In this document: in pieces, positions 27,701 to 42,700 of the stretch
How positions within the stretch are numbered: the stretch's first letter is position 1
Layout of the letters: each line of letters starts with the position of its first letter
NCBI GenBank assembly: GCA_024734555.1
Contig: JANPWX010000028.1
Span: 4,187,752 to 4,251,751 of the forward strand
Reading direction: 5' to 3'
DNA length: 64,000 bases
Source: Trochalopteron elliotii
Lineage: Eukaryota > Chordata > Aves > Passeriformes > Leiothrichidae
Made by a program: the position numbers and the translations under genes
Notes under the pieces: generated by a model
The model's database searches: none
What the model was told of the DNA's origin: nothing
What the model saw: only the letters and a program-made list of their open reading frames with translations

Positions 27701-30700
27701 TTGTAAATTTAGGAAAATTTAGTTTTCTTTTCATAGAAGCCTTTGAAATTGTCTGCAATCCTGCCAGATTGGGTAAAGATCAGATCACAAGCACAGAAGC
27801 TGAAGTTTATGAAGAAATAATTTCTTTTTGCTAGCTTTCTGAGATCACAGCTTTAAAAGTGGAATACTTGAGGATTTTAAAGTTAATTGGCATGACATTA
27901 ATACCTGTAGGGATGATAAGTCTCTGACAGCATGGATTTTTGCAATCTAGGGAAATACAGATAATCCCAGTTTTGCAACTCTCTAGCATTAATAGATATT
28001 GCATTTAGGATAAGTTGATGAAAAGACAATAAGAAGATAGGTGTCATACTTATTTCATTTTTTTAGAAATGCTGTTATACATAGTCTAATGTATGCTAAA
28101 GAGGTGGAATAGACTTGCTAGAGTATTCTGGGCACTTATTTTTCATGAGAATCCAGAAAATAAAACTCTAGACTGAGTCAGCAAAGCAATAAATGCATAC
28201 TGATCCTAGTGGCACAGTTGTTTCCATATCTGAACTAACTTGTTATCCAAGTTATAAATTGTGTTGCTATATCTACTTTAATATTTGAATTCTTGCACTG
28301 TGTTGTGTGATTTTGTTGACTTAGTGATATGGTTTTATTGCAGTATTCCTAATTGTATGTGTTTGTAAGCTTTGTCTAACATACAAAGCAGCTTCTCTCT
28401 TAATTTTAAGGTTTTTTATGTTCATGCTCATGTGACTAAATGTCCTTCTGAGCTCCATTATAATGGTTAAGGAGAAGCAGTGATCACTTCCTTTCTATCA
28501 GTTTTCTTCCTGCATTCTCTCTTTTCCCCTACAGAAAATTCTGGAGGCCATTTCATGCATGCTTTTATTTACTTTTGCCTCTGTTTTTTTCATGTGTAAC
28601 AGTCCAAATATCACAACCTGAGCCACTAAAGAATGAGCTGGAGCCCAAATGCATCATCAGTTGGAAAGAAGAATTAAATATTCCATCATGTGTCTGTGCC
28701 TGAAGGACAGCAATAGTTAAATGCTGTTGCCTGACTGAAGCATGCCCGATGAAAAAAATTAATAAAGCTGTGGTTCTTTTTTTCTGTACTTATCCTCAAG
28801 GAATTTGAAATATGTGTAGTTTATACAGAATTTTGCCACAAGAATACATATGCAAGAGTTCTTGGTCATATTCTGGCATTGTCTCTAACTGTGGTCCTGG
28901 GACCAACTGAAAACAGGCTGTGAGTTCATCTTAACAAATCACAGTGTTTTTATATCACAATGGTGTTTTCTATTGGAGAGAGTAGTTAAAATGCTCTGTT
29001 CCACTAAACATTGTGGTTTCCCTGTTACTCTTACGTCTTTTCTTTGAAAAAGAGCAAATGATGATGATGATCTTATTTTCGTCATGTATTTCCGTGTGAA
29101 AAAATGTCTTTATACTGTCTTAACAGGGAGATTCATCCAGAGGGATTGCCACAGGCGTACACCATCATTCTGTTATTCCGTCTTCTGCCTGAATCCCCCA
29201 ATGAGCCTTTTGCAATTTGGCAGATTACAGACAGAGATTACAAACCACAAGTTGGAGTTGTGCTTGATCGTAAGGATGATTATACTTATTGCATAGAGAA
29301 ATTACATATTATGTTACTTTGCATCTGTTCTTACCAAATATTTCCAAGCCCAAAGCATTTCTACATGATAAAAGGATTATACATTTTTAGTTTTAGAGAT
29401 TTCTTTTAAACTTCGTACATCTATAGTTCAACAAAAATAATTAATCTAAACTACATTTCAACTTTGGTATTAACTCTAAAATCAAAGGAAATTACATCTA
29501 TGTACTTACAGATCATTAAGATCATCTACGATTTGCGTTTACCCAAATAAGGGGTAAACTATCTATAAGTGTGTATTAGGATGGTGGTTTAATGAAATGA
29601 AATGTGTTATTTTTATTTATTGCAGCTGCGAGCAAAGTGTTGTCATTCTTTAACAAGGATACAAGAGGAGAGGTTCAAACTGTAACTTTTGATAATGATG
29701 ACATAAAGAAAATCTTTTATGGAAGCTTCCATAAGGTAAAGGATTGAAATTATGATGTTGCTTTCTGAAGTACTGTTCTTTTAAACAGAAGACAACCAAG
29801 AAGAAGTCACTTCAGGTGACTGTATCTGGTTTTTGGATAGTACTTTAAGTTGACCTGTAGATCATGTAAAACAAGATCTCTGAAGTTATAGGCCTTCTTT
29901 GAACCAATGTAAGAGATTTGTCAAGAATTTGTTAAGGTTGTGTGAATGAAGGGATATATCTGAAGAAGAAATCATAGCGTGGTTCCTGCCACATGAAAGA
30001 GGAAGAATAAAAGTTAAAGTGGGAAGAAAGAAAGGAAAGGAAGTTGTGGTGAGAAAAGATTGCATGGGAGTGTAATGATTTGAAATCATTTTGAGCAGAG
30101 GAAAATATAGCCAGAGAAAGTGAGTAGGCAGGGAACCAGTGTTGGGAGGTCAATAGCAACTTGGATGAGATTCTTATGCTTAAACATAATACAAGTGTGT
30201 ATATATATTTAGTAAGTATGAATGTGAATTGATTTTTTTTTTTTGCTTAAAAACACTGGGCCTAAAATATTCCAATGTCATGTTAACTGAGGAAGTAACA
30301 AGGAGAGAGAGCCCATAAAAGGTCACTTTATGATTTAGAATGAAACTTACATTTTTTGAATTGACAAAATGGCTAGTGAAATCATGTTGCATGTTGCTGC
30401 ATCTGCCTTCACTTGTCATAGATTTGTGCTTGTTTTTCTAATTTTGTGCACCAAGTTATGAAAATTTGATCTTGCCAAGCTTCTTTCCTAGTCATCAAGA
30501 AGTGCTTGACTCAGGCTACATGTACACGTCATAATATTTAAAAAGTATTTTCTTGCTGTGTTAAATATATATGTTTAGGGCAAGAAAGTGAGCTGAAATT
30601 GCAAAATTTTTGGTTAGCTGAAATGCACATTCTCATGTTTTCATTTATCTCCCTTCTATTTAGTTTAGTTTTCATCTGATGACTAAATATGGCTTGAGTA

Positions 30701-33700
30701 TAGCATTTGTTTTCTTTATGATACCATCTTCTGCATGACTTGTCACTACCAGCATTCCTTTGAGGATACTGATAAGGGGTTGCCTCTGTCAGCTTCCAGA
30801 TACTTTGCTAGTTGAAAGTCAAGAATGAAGACTGGTGCCAACATTATAATATTTTATGACTTTATCTGTGTAAAACACAGGTGATTACAAAAATCACACA
30901 GTACTATAAAAGATATTGGTTTCTTCAGAATTTGGAGTAACTTCCCAAACTGGCCTTATATCCAATTATTCTTGTTTTAGAATTTATGCCTGGTTATTTT
31001 AGAATTAGGCCTGCTTATTTTTGTATATATGAAGAAATATTTATGTCACTGATTTTGTAACTGATAGTTATGACTAGCTTTCTATCATACCTACATTAAG
31101 CAGCCTTTATTTTTGTCTTTGAAATTTGCCTTTTTTTTTTTTTAAGTAGCTTGGTAGGACAACACAATTTTAATTAAATATATGAATCTACTGGAATGAG
31201 AAAAACTGTCAATAAAGGCTAGGATGTATCTTGTTATGAAGGTTGAGTCATCCCCAAGAGGTACTGTTTAGACACAAAGCAGAGTGTAACATGCCTCATT
31301 TTAGATATCACAGTGAGAGCTGACACTTTTTCAGGCCAGTGGTGTGGAGCCCTCCACATACTGTACTGCCAGCAGTATGTTTTAAATATCTGTTGCTAAT
31401 TTAGTTGATGTTTAGAATCATGTTTTTCCTTATAGTGTCTCTAAATGTGATAGAGCTGAACAAACTTATGTGACAGCACTTACACTGATGTTCTGCTCAT
31501 TAATCAGAGCAAATGGGGAAAAATCTGTAACCCCTGCTAGCTGCTAGCAGTTATGTAAAATTGTTTATTACACTTGCTAGTGAAAAAAAATTACAGAGCA
31601 AATAAAAATCCAAAATTTTGTATCATTTTAATAGTTAAATACACTAATACATATGAAGAGAAAGTGATTCTAAGATGCCAAAAAATGAACAGGAGTAGCA
31701 GTGGTTGGCAAATTATCTTAAAGCTTTACAACTATGAATTCTTGCTTAAGAGACTGTTTCTTAAGAAAAAAATTCTCAGTTACTTAATGCAGTTTCCTGC
31801 CTTTTTTTTCCCAGAAAGGAATCAAAAGTTCAGATTTTGATAATATTTAAGGTAGCTGGAAGAGTCTTGATTTAGAGCTATATTTGGGGTTTTTCACCAT
31901 GAAACTAAGATGACTTTTCTGGCTTCTCTCCAGATGATTACTGAGATTGCTATCTCAGTCAGGTTGTTAATGGTGGCCTCATGGACTTTCCCAGTCCACC
32001 TGCTGGAAGAGCCTTATGCATTAGCTGTTTTGATTAGCTCCTAATAATGGATAGCAGTAGTTTCAGATGGATGAAGAAAGGAAAGTAAGATTAACACATT
32101 TCTAAAGGTACTTTTGCAATTTCTCCTACCATCCAGTTTCAAAGAAATGACAAATCTTTACAATGCAAGGAGATATTTTCCAAAATATTAAGCATTTTTG
32201 TGGCTTTCATTTGATGACTTACTGGCTCATTCAGTGAAATACAGTTAACTGCACCTAACTGTAGGGAAATTTACTCTGGCATACTTGAACACTCTGTGTA
32301 GCATAGCCATGGTGAAAGCTGTTGAATCTGGCAAGTTCCATAGGAAAAATTCTGACTGCCTGAGACAGTCATTAAATTTATAACTGATGTTTTGGAGAGA
32401 CAGACAACTTCTACTTTCTTATTCTTACCACACTAGACTTCCTTTTAGCTTACCATTTTGCAGTAGTTGGCAAAAGGAAATTTGATAATGAGTTTATATC
32501 TTTCTGCTGATATACATATGGGAAATTAGTTCGCTTGGCATGTTGATGTCATTCACTCAGCAGCAGAGCAGAACATCATCGAACTTTATGCTATAAAGCA
32601 GCCAGAGAGAAAAATTAAAGTATGTTTTCTTTCCTAAAATTTCATAAGTGAAATAAATAGTCAGACCTAATCAGAATAGATTCTTTATGTTGGTGTGTTA
32701 GAAACTGTTGAAAACAAAATGTATTGGGATTGAATACAGAGACGTGTTATTTACTGTAAACACCAGAAGCCTCCTTTAATTAGATTTATTGCCTAGGCCA
32801 TGAGATTCAGGCTTGAATTCAGATCTGACAGTAAATCAGTGTTTAAGTGACTGAGTCAATGGCTTGGGAGAGCTCTCCTTATTTTTGATTGTTGGGATGG
32901 ATAGGTGATGATCAGCAGTTTTATTTCTGTTTGAACTTTTTCAAGCTGATCTCATTCAAAATTCTGATGTAGATTTACCTCTCCTAAGGTTTTTTTTGTG
33001 CTAATGAAAATATAATCTATAGTTGCTATGCAATGTGTTTTATTTTATTTAAATTGTGACAAATATTTAACATTCCAGTAGAAGGACTTGCATATTAGGT
33101 GCCTTTAAGAATTAGTAAATTGCATCTATGATGTGTTTAAACTGGATGATGCAGTAATTAGCCTGTAAAATTTGATCTTATAATGAACTTAAAGTTTTGG
33201 CATAGTGCTTATTTTGTTTTATAAAAAGTTTGGCATGTAATACCAAATTATACCTTGGACACACAGAGTTATCTTTCAATTTTTTTTTTAAATTTTATTA
33301 TTTGCTCAATGAATACTGTTGGGAATTTTAATTAAAAACCCTGCTTGTATACACAGCACTGAGATATAAAGTGTAAGCGCATAATTTTAAAAGAGTTTGA
33401 GATAAGCTGTGCTGATGCCTTGGAAACAAGTCTGCATGGGAAAATATTTAAAAGGGAAAAAACCCTAAAAATTCCCAGGAGATTGTTCAGGCACTTGTTG
33501 ACTCAGGACCTTTAGGGGAATCTCTTAACTATGCCAATTTTTAAAGCAGTCATCAAATAGCAATATGCTTCTGTATGGTTATGTATTGTGATAAGAGAAG
33601 GTTTAAAACATAAACACATACTTCAAGGATTCTTTACTCCTGATCTTAGTGTGTTGATACTTTAACAATTACATAGATGTTATAATGATGTATATGAAAT

Positions 33701-36700
33701 ATATGCTGTAGGTAAGATATATAATGCCTCTGAAAATTTTCTGTTGCCCGAAGATATTCTTTCATCAGCTGTGTATTAGACATGTTAAAGTGGCCCTTGT
33801 TTATTTCTTGGAGGCTCCTAAATATTTTCTGTGCTTTCAGAGACAGGTAGAAAATTAACTTTCATAACATTTGCCATACATACTATAAATGTTTGGAAAG
33901 ATAATCTTCACTTAGGTTGTTTATGTTCTTCTGTTCAAGGTTTACTATGCTTCCCCCAAGCACTTCATTCTCATCTCCTGGTAAATGTACTCTCTCTTTT
34001 ATTACAATCATTCCCTTCTCCCTCCTAAGTATCTTCTATTTCCAATAATTAATCTCTTCCTCTTCCCTGTTTCCCCTTGTTTTGGCATATGTTTTTGTAA
34101 CCAGATTTCTCTCATGGAAATATTCTCTTGCATCTTCCATTACTTTGTCTTGTTCTGGGCAGGCTTCTCTGGTCACTTCCTGTATCTCATGTAGTTAATG
34201 CCTCTGGTTGAGTCATCTTTGGGTCTGAAACAATCTACTCTGAATTACAGTCTATTAGCCAGTGGGCAGTCCCAGGCTTATAAACATCTTGTGTGGTCCC
34301 AGCCATCAGAAGAGAACAAGAAATACTTATATTCCCTTCCTCTCAAAAGTTCTTTAATTTTTTACTTTTATGCCATCTTAAAAAAAAATCAGGTATCTTT
34401 TAAAATAGTTAATAATAGTTTAACTATTACATTACATAGTATTTCTTAGCTGTGCTTGTGTGTTCATCTTATTGACCTTCAACACATTCTAGAAAGGCTA
34501 TAAATGTCATAGGCTTTCCTTGAGTTTGAATTTTTTCACCAGTTGGAATTAAAGCAGGATTACTAGTAAAAAAATTTAAAACAGTACTACCAAATCAGTG
34601 AAATACTATTCAAGAGTTAAAGTAACTGTGCCCATGTGTCATGTCTAAATACTTCATTAAACTTTTTTCAGGTCCATATTGTTGTAACTTCATCAAATGT
34701 TAAGATTTACATTGACTGCAGTGAAATCATGGAAAAACCAATTAAGGAGGCTGGCAATATCACAACTGATGGCTATGAAATACTTGGGAAACTTCTAAAA
34801 GGCGACAGAAGATCAGCAACAGTAAGCAATAAATATGAATCCATTCATTATTTCAAGACCTTGAAATTTTCTGAGGAAAGAGATTTGAGATTAGGGATTG
34901 TTGGGAAACTAGTGTTGTATCTAAAGCTTTCAAGCATCTGTACTGTCAAATCTTAACTGAGAAGTTTGGTCTTTATATTTTCTTGTTCTAACAGAATTGC
35001 AAGAACAAAAATGTAATAGCTGGAAGTTGCACTCAGGTAAATTCAAACGAGAGCAGGAATTTTTTTTAATAGGAAGAGAAGATAGTGCATATACTGTGGA
35101 TTCTCTATCATTAGAAATAAATGGAGGAGTAATTTTTAATGGTAATGTCAATAGATGCCATACTTAACAACATACCTAACTTAATGATCTTTCAAGAGTA
35201 TTACTTTCTTTTACAGTTAGAAATCCAGAATTTTGACATTGTATGCAGTCCAGTCTGGACTAGCAGAGACAGATGCTGTGATCTCCCTTCTATGGTAAGT
35301 ATAAATGAACCAGAGGCTATCCAGAAAAATGTTATTAAGAGTAAATTAAATAGTATTACTATCAGGCTGCTATTAAACCTTGTACTGACAACACACCTAA
35401 ATCACAGTTGTCAGAGCAGCCAGTCAGATGCACCTTATTTCAAACTTTTGTGTCTGAGACACTAATGTTGTAATGCTAGAACTGAGCCCCTTAGAAATGG
35501 TGAAAAAAATGTCTGTTATATTTGTATTGCAGTGATGTTTCAAATTCTAGGTATTATAAATGGGGAATATATATATTTATTTATTTAATCTGTTCTTGGA
35601 GTGGCATTCAAAAAGGAACTATTCTTTGTCGTCACAAAGATGTCAAGTGCATATAGATACTAGAACAACATTTTTCTTGTGCCTCTATTGTTAATACCTT
35701 GCATAGCTCACAGAGAAAATTTGCTAAAAATATAAAAGATCTTGTAGGAACATTTGGAAACCACAGTTTAGCTGTGAGTTTTACTTGAAAACAGGATCAT
35801 AGAGAATCTTCCTGCTATTGTTTCAGAAAAGCATGCTGCCACTAAGTACATTTCTTTAAAAGGACAGTAATAAGTTGTGATTGAATTTTCAGAGAGATGA
35901 AGCCAAGTGCCCAGCTCTTCCAAATGCTTGTACCTGTACTCAAGACAGTGTGGGACCTCCAGGACCTCCTGGACCAGCTGTAAGTTACCAGCTCTAACTA
36001 TTCACTATAGAAAAATTTTCTGATTTTTAAATTTATGGAAGTAGTTTTGTGTTGTGGTTTTGTGAAACAAATGCCTGTCTGAGACATAGTTTCTATAATA
36101 CATCCTTAACAACATGGTAATCCATCCCCTTTTCATCAACTCCTACCACATCTACTTGGTTGTATGATCTTTTCCTGTATTTCCAGTGTGATCACTGAGA
36201 TTAGCTCCTCACTGTTTGATAGGCTGGAAGACTCTGGCCCAGTCTCTTGCACATCATGTGCAAGATATTTTTAATGGACAGCAAAAATATTTTTCCTAAA
36301 TACAGAGTGAAGATTTCACCCCAAGGAAAAATTCTTTACTCTGTCAGGGAGATAAATTACTTTATTTTTATAGGGAGAGATAGTAATTTATGGAATGGAC
36401 ATATTCCTATCAATTGCTTTGAATATTAGGGAGTTATATTCAGCCCAGTAGTCATGCTTTGAAGCTATCAAAAGTGCTGCATGAGGAATCTAAAGCCCAG
36501 TTAAGTTGTCTGGTAGTCTACTAGAGAGGTATTCAGAGACTTTGATGAATATAAATTGAAGTTTATGTCTGCAGAGACAAAAATCAAAATAATAATTTTC
36601 CATGGGCTGAATTGGCAAGGCTGAAGCTGATGTGGTTTCTCTGAGTTCCTGATGCATATTTTATTCTATGACTCTTTTTAGCAGTGTGATCTGCATACTT

Positions 36701-39700
36701 TAAAACTTCGGGGCTTTACTTATGAGTTAAGGACAATTCATAATGCACACTAGTATTATGCTCCTTTGCTTTCTGTGTCTGAAATACATTTTCTTTCCAA
36801 ATACTCAATTTAGGGTGGCCCAGGTGCTAAAGGTCCCAGAGGTGAAAGGGGTCTGACTGGATCATCTGTAAGTATGTTTCCCGAAATGCATCTATAATGG
36901 TGTTGCTACAGGCTTTCCTGTATGAAAATTTTTATGCTTAGTCTAAGAAAGTAGATAAAAAATGTAGTTGAAAATATGCCTTTATGTTACTTATGTGCAG
37001 CCTACCTATTTGAGACTGTATATCAGAGTCTGTGTAGACTCAAAGGCATTGACCACACGTCAGGATACTGGGATTATGTGCACCAGAGTGTTAATACACA
37101 TTCTGCAGCATTATTGTTCTCTCTTCTGTACAGAGGACATGGCAATACTTCTAATTGGCACTGCCAGAGGGCATGTATTGGCCTGAGACTGCCAACATGA
37201 ATCAGAGGATAGCTTATGAAAGGGCATGCCTCTTGAACAGCTATTTCTACCGTTGTTCTGAAGTATTAAATGTGTCTCCAGACTTCTGATTTACCTTAAG
37301 TGTCTAACCCAAATGATTTTGCAGTTATGGATTTCAGACAGGATTGTAATTTACGATTTTGTTTTAATTTTCTCCTTTAAGGGGCCTCCTGGTCCTCGTG
37401 GTGAGACAGGTCCTCCCGGCCCTCAAGGCCCCCCAGGTCCACAGGGTCCCAATGGGCTGTCAATCCCAGGCGAACCGGTGAGTGGCCCTTTTGAGTGACA
37501 TCAGCAGGCAATGTGTGTGGAGCCAGAGCTCTCCATGGGGGTGGTGGTCTTGGGAAGAGGGTGGCAGCTTTGCCAGAGCATGTGTTTGTCTCTGCAATGC
37601 AGTAGTATTGTGAAAAACATCTCTTTCCAAAACAAGTCTCTTAATACAATAGCATTTTCTGTCCTGAATGTTACACATGCTTGTGGGATTTTAATGAAGG
37701 AATAAAGTCCGAGTGCTGTAATGTAAGTTGTGCTACTCTGTTTTCAGTCTTAATGGCTTTTCTGTAGAGTTCCTAGGCATTCCAGTTTAAGGACTCAAAA
37801 CTATCAAACTGTAGTACAGGAAAATTAAGCATGAAGTATTACTTTGAAGACTTTCTCACAGACTTATATGTTCAACTTCTATTTTCTGGCTTAAATCAGT
37901 AGCTAGGGTTTTTCTTGGCAACAGCATTCATATTTTAGCAAGATGCTATTTCTAATTTCATATGCATGCCTTCAAAGCCAGAATAATTTTCATTAACACT
38001 GATTAAGTTTCACTATGTTCTGGTATTTATAGAAGATAGCATACATAACTCTGCATTGTGAATGTATTAAGGCTGCTTTAGCCATATTTCAATAAATAAT
38101 CACCCTAAAAACAAGAATATAACTCTGATGTTCCCTATTTAGGATTAACTTAAATTTTAACATATTCAGGAGCTTTTTTTATGAAGTCTTTGATCAAAAT
38201 AAAAGATTTATGGAAAGAAGAAGTGATGTCTAATTAAACGTTTTGTCATTTTTCATTTGAAAATTGGTTATCTGCTCCATCTGTAATGGAATTTGGGAAA
38301 GGGGAAATAAAATGTGCTTTAAGATAGACATTAGGAACACCTTCTGCTTTATAAGGACAAAGTAGAATGATTTTGTTACCCTGTGTAGATTATTTTCTTT
38401 TTTTTTTTTGTTATATACTGGGAGGGAAAATTTAATCAAGAAGATCTAGAAGCACCAAACAGCAAAAAAGGAAAGACATTCCTTTTACATGTGTAATACA
38501 AATAATACATTTATTTGTCATATTCACTTGAAAAAGTCTGAAAAATGAAAACACCAACATTATGGATTTTCTCATAAGCTAATAAGAATTTAGAGCACTT
38601 TTGAGTCACATGCTTTTGTTTCTCGTATCAATTGCGATCCACGTTCTCAGTCTGTGTTTACAAATTTTTTGATTAGTACCAGTTTTTAATGCTGGATTAT
38701 CATGCAAGGCTCTGTAAAAATTAAATATTGTATTGTCAAATTTAGCACATGTGTGTTTGGACTGTGCATTTATCCTACAGTGCTGTAGCATATACAGAAG
38801 GCAAGCTAGTTGTAAAAGGCAACAAATTGCTTCTTTGTATGCTTCTACACCTTGTGTCCTGGAAGTGTGATGTATTCTGTAATCATTTGTGAAAATTATA
38901 GGGTCGCCAAGGTATGAAAGGGGATGCTGGCCAGCCTGGACTCCCAGGGCGATCGGTAAGTCAACACTTAGACAAGAAAATGTCATTTTGCACTATTTCT
39001 GATGCAACCTGACTGCTGGACAGCTGTCCTTGACATCACTAGGAGTCGTAGGCTCTTCTCATACCTCCCTGGGCCACAGTTTTGGAAACACAGTTATCTT
39101 ACACTCAGAAATTTGAAATGTAGGTAATAAGTCATTCAAAACAGCAAATGTGAAAAAACAGCTGTGCTTGGTCAAGCCAAATGTCCATCTGGGCAGTTGT
39201 GAATACACAATGATGGACCACTGGATTAGGAGGAGTAGTCTGATAATTCCCCAGGAAGGTCTCTCATCTTCTGGCCACTTGCAGTTAAGTGTCTTACTAA
39301 AATAAAGATTGCAGAACCTTTGCTGAACCCTTCTTTAACAATATTGCCTAATTACTTTCTACTTGTGGAATTCAAATGGCCTTGAGACATTAATTGTATG
39401 CTTTCTGAAAGAAGAAAATATTAAAGTTCAGTTACGTGCAGGTTTCTGTATTGTAAGTTATACAAGGAGGAAAAAAAAATTAGGGTATTTTTTAATTGGC
39501 CAAATTTATAGATAATCTAAGGTCATTGATATGCACATGTCATGGCATAATGAATATTCCGTGGTTACTATATTGTCCTTAATTTTACTGATGATGAAAG
39601 GACTATATGAGGAATGCTTAAATGTTGTTGCGGACATAGTTTCATACATCAGATAAGGTCAGTCATGGGCCAAGGGCCTTGTATTCTTTAGCTGTTTCAT

Positions 39701-42700
39701 TAGTTCTTATAACCCTGAGTAATTTACTTTTAAGGAGTAGTAATGTCCTGTAGAAAACAATGCTGCATGTTAGTGTACAATGAGATTAGACAGAAAGGAG
39801 GGGAGAACATATGTACTTGAGATATATGGAATGACATAGCAGTGATGTTTGTTCTGTCATGGATAAATTTCTCACTCTTTCTCCCTCCAGGGAACACCAG
39901 GTTTACCTGGTCCACCTGGACCAGTGGGACCTCCAGGAGAAAGGGTAAGTTTTCCTCAGTTTCTGTTCTGAAAAGATCAAGTAATGTCATTTTTGTGTTT
40001 TGATGAATTTTCCCCTTCTTTATATATCTTTGAATTTTCAAATTTTTTTTCAAGGGGAGTCCTTTTATCAGCATCCATTCTGGAGAGACAAAAGCAGGAG
40101 GGTTGGAAACCCCTCAGGGGTGAAAACTTCCCCAGAGAGCTATTGGCAGCCAGATAGGTTCTTTAGAAATTGCCCTGCTTCCTCCCCTGACTAGGTTCTC
40201 AGCTGCCTTCACCCATAGAGCAGTATGTCCCCTGAGCAGGGCTCTGCCAAGGGACTCAGCCCTGCTGTCTTCCCCACATTGTTGCTGCTGCAGGGGATCC
40301 CTTTGAAACTCTGCTGATCTTGACATCTGGGTGACGTCATATTGGTAAGGAATCTGTCTGTGCCAAACTTACTGTGGAGGTCAGGCTTGCCCCTAAACCT
40401 TTGGCTATCAGGGGCTTCTTTGGATGGAGAACTCTGAAATGCCTTCCTAATGAAGGGCATGTACACAGGTATTTAATTGTGGAGTTGTTGCAATTCCTTT
40501 CTTCTAATTGGAGTCAAGTAAATCTCTTTAAGATGACTGAAGAAATTATTTGCTTTTACAGTCAAAATTAATAGCTGATACATGCATTTATAGCTGTCCT
40601 TTAGTGGGAATTGATATCTGGAAATGAAAATAGATGACTGTATGATAGTCAGTTGCCAAAGAAGATGCTGTTGGACTGGGGGATCATGGACCATCAACAT
40701 TGACTTGTGAATGCTATGTTGGATTACTGAAATGGGATTTCTCAGCATTCATTCTTGCAGGGGAAATATCTGAGAGGGAGGTGGCTCTCCAGTTAAGTAT
40801 AAACCTCTGATTGTCCAGTTAAACCATGAATGAAAAACCAGTGAAAAGAGAGATTTTGCTCCTCTGGGATATAATGATTCCTTTTCTTAAAAATATTGAG
40901 AAACATTGATTTAATTTTCAGTTAATCATCAGCAGTTGAACATCTAAAGTGTCTGAAGCTTACTGTTCCATAGCCTTCTCCAGCATGATTTGTGATAGCT
41001 ATTTTATAACTTATATTGTGGATAGATTTTAAAAGAAATGCTAGTAGTAATCAGGAGTATTGCAATTATATAATTGTAAAGACATTTTTTTTTCCTAATC
41101 TTGCTTTTGTTTTTGAACAGGGTTTCACAGGAAAAGATGGTCCCACAGGTCCCAGAGGCCCACCAGGACCAGCGGTAAATATAATTTTGTCTTTGATATA
41201 CTCTGAATTAAGAGACCTGAGCCAAGAGGGACCCACATTGACATTTTCAATTTCTGTCAAATATGAAATGGATCCTTTGCTCAATCTCCTAAATGAGTCT
41301 GGAAAACTCTTGGTAGAAGGTGAGCAGACAGATGGGGAAAGCATATATTCACAAACACTTGTAATAGTTGTTTTGAAACTGATTTCTGCCAGGGTAAATA
41401 AGGGAAGGACCAGTTTATCTGGTTCTTTAGCCATGATCTTTAAATGCATAGCTAGGTCTTCTGAAAGACTAACTGGTTTGTTACTTAAGTGTACTTATTG
41501 TATACTGGTGAAAACAAGCACTGTTAACAGAAGTTTTTCTTGACAAGAGTATTTGAGGATTAGTTTTTGCTTAAAGAGCTGCTTCATTGTGTTTTGTGGG
41601 ACCATGCTAGAAAAGAGGCTGGCTGTTAGAGAAAAGCCTACATTGGATCAGGCAGCCTGAGATAGGCAAGTTGCTGCAGCTCCATGTCACCAGGTCCAAC
41701 ACATAGCAAGTTGGAAGGTGCATTTACAGAAGGCAGATGCACACAGACCACATATTTGTATTACATATACAGATAGCAGTCTCTAAGGCAGGGTATTATT
41801 TGGGCTGGCCCCACTCCCCCACAGTGTCTTTCTTATGTCCCTTTGTGAATGTGCAGACGAGTTTTTGTTGCATAATCTGATACTGGTCTTTTAAATTTTA
41901 TATTTATCTAGGATCACTAGAATGCCTTATGGTCTTGTTGAGGGTTTTTACATGGATCACAGATCTGCTAGGTGAAGTCAGAAAGTGAAATTGTTTTGTA
42001 CTGCTTTAGGAATCGGTCATTAAGAATGATGCCAAAAAACATAGACACACTCTCTGCATCTTTCAGTGCTGAAACGCCTGTTAAACTGTTGTGTTACATA
42101 AAAGAATACATTTCCAAGAAGAAACAAACTGTTTATTCCATAAAAAAATATTCAAGCCTGATATGTACCTAACAGAAAACAACCTGACAGGAACCATTTT
42201 CAGTATTGCTTTGTACTCAATACAGTAACACATTTCTTATTAGTGCTTAGGTTGTGTATTTCCACAATTCATTTTACATGTCTTCTGTTGCAGGGTGCTC
42301 CCGGAGTTCCAGGAGTTGCTGGCCCAAGTGGAAAACCAGGGAAACCGGGAGATCGTGGGACACCAGTAAGATAATGATACACTTAGAGTATCGAATTTAA
42401 AATTATAGACTGTTGATGAGCATGAGACTTCTGCTGCTTTAAATAGTTGTCTTGCACTTATGATGGTGGTTAATACAGTGGAGCTGACCTAAACCCACAA
42501 GTCTTTTTTTTAAGAATAATTTTGTTTTTATAGTATGCCATTTTGCTGAGTTTAATAGTTGGGGCTGGAAATTGTGGTCTCTGGTTTCCACTAAAAAGAT
42601 CGTAGGCTACTGTGTGCCAAGACACATATTCATTACTACACTGCATAAGCATGAAAAACTAGGTCAGCAAAATGATTGTAAAGTCTTTACATTGGTGCAT

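Noticed and set aside
41016..41543. 175-codon open frame on + strand
   Set aside because: It runs through the real 54-nt COL2 exon and then into intron. The part after 41174 has no Gly-X-Y pattern or domain, and the donor GTAAAT fits the exon plan of the gene.
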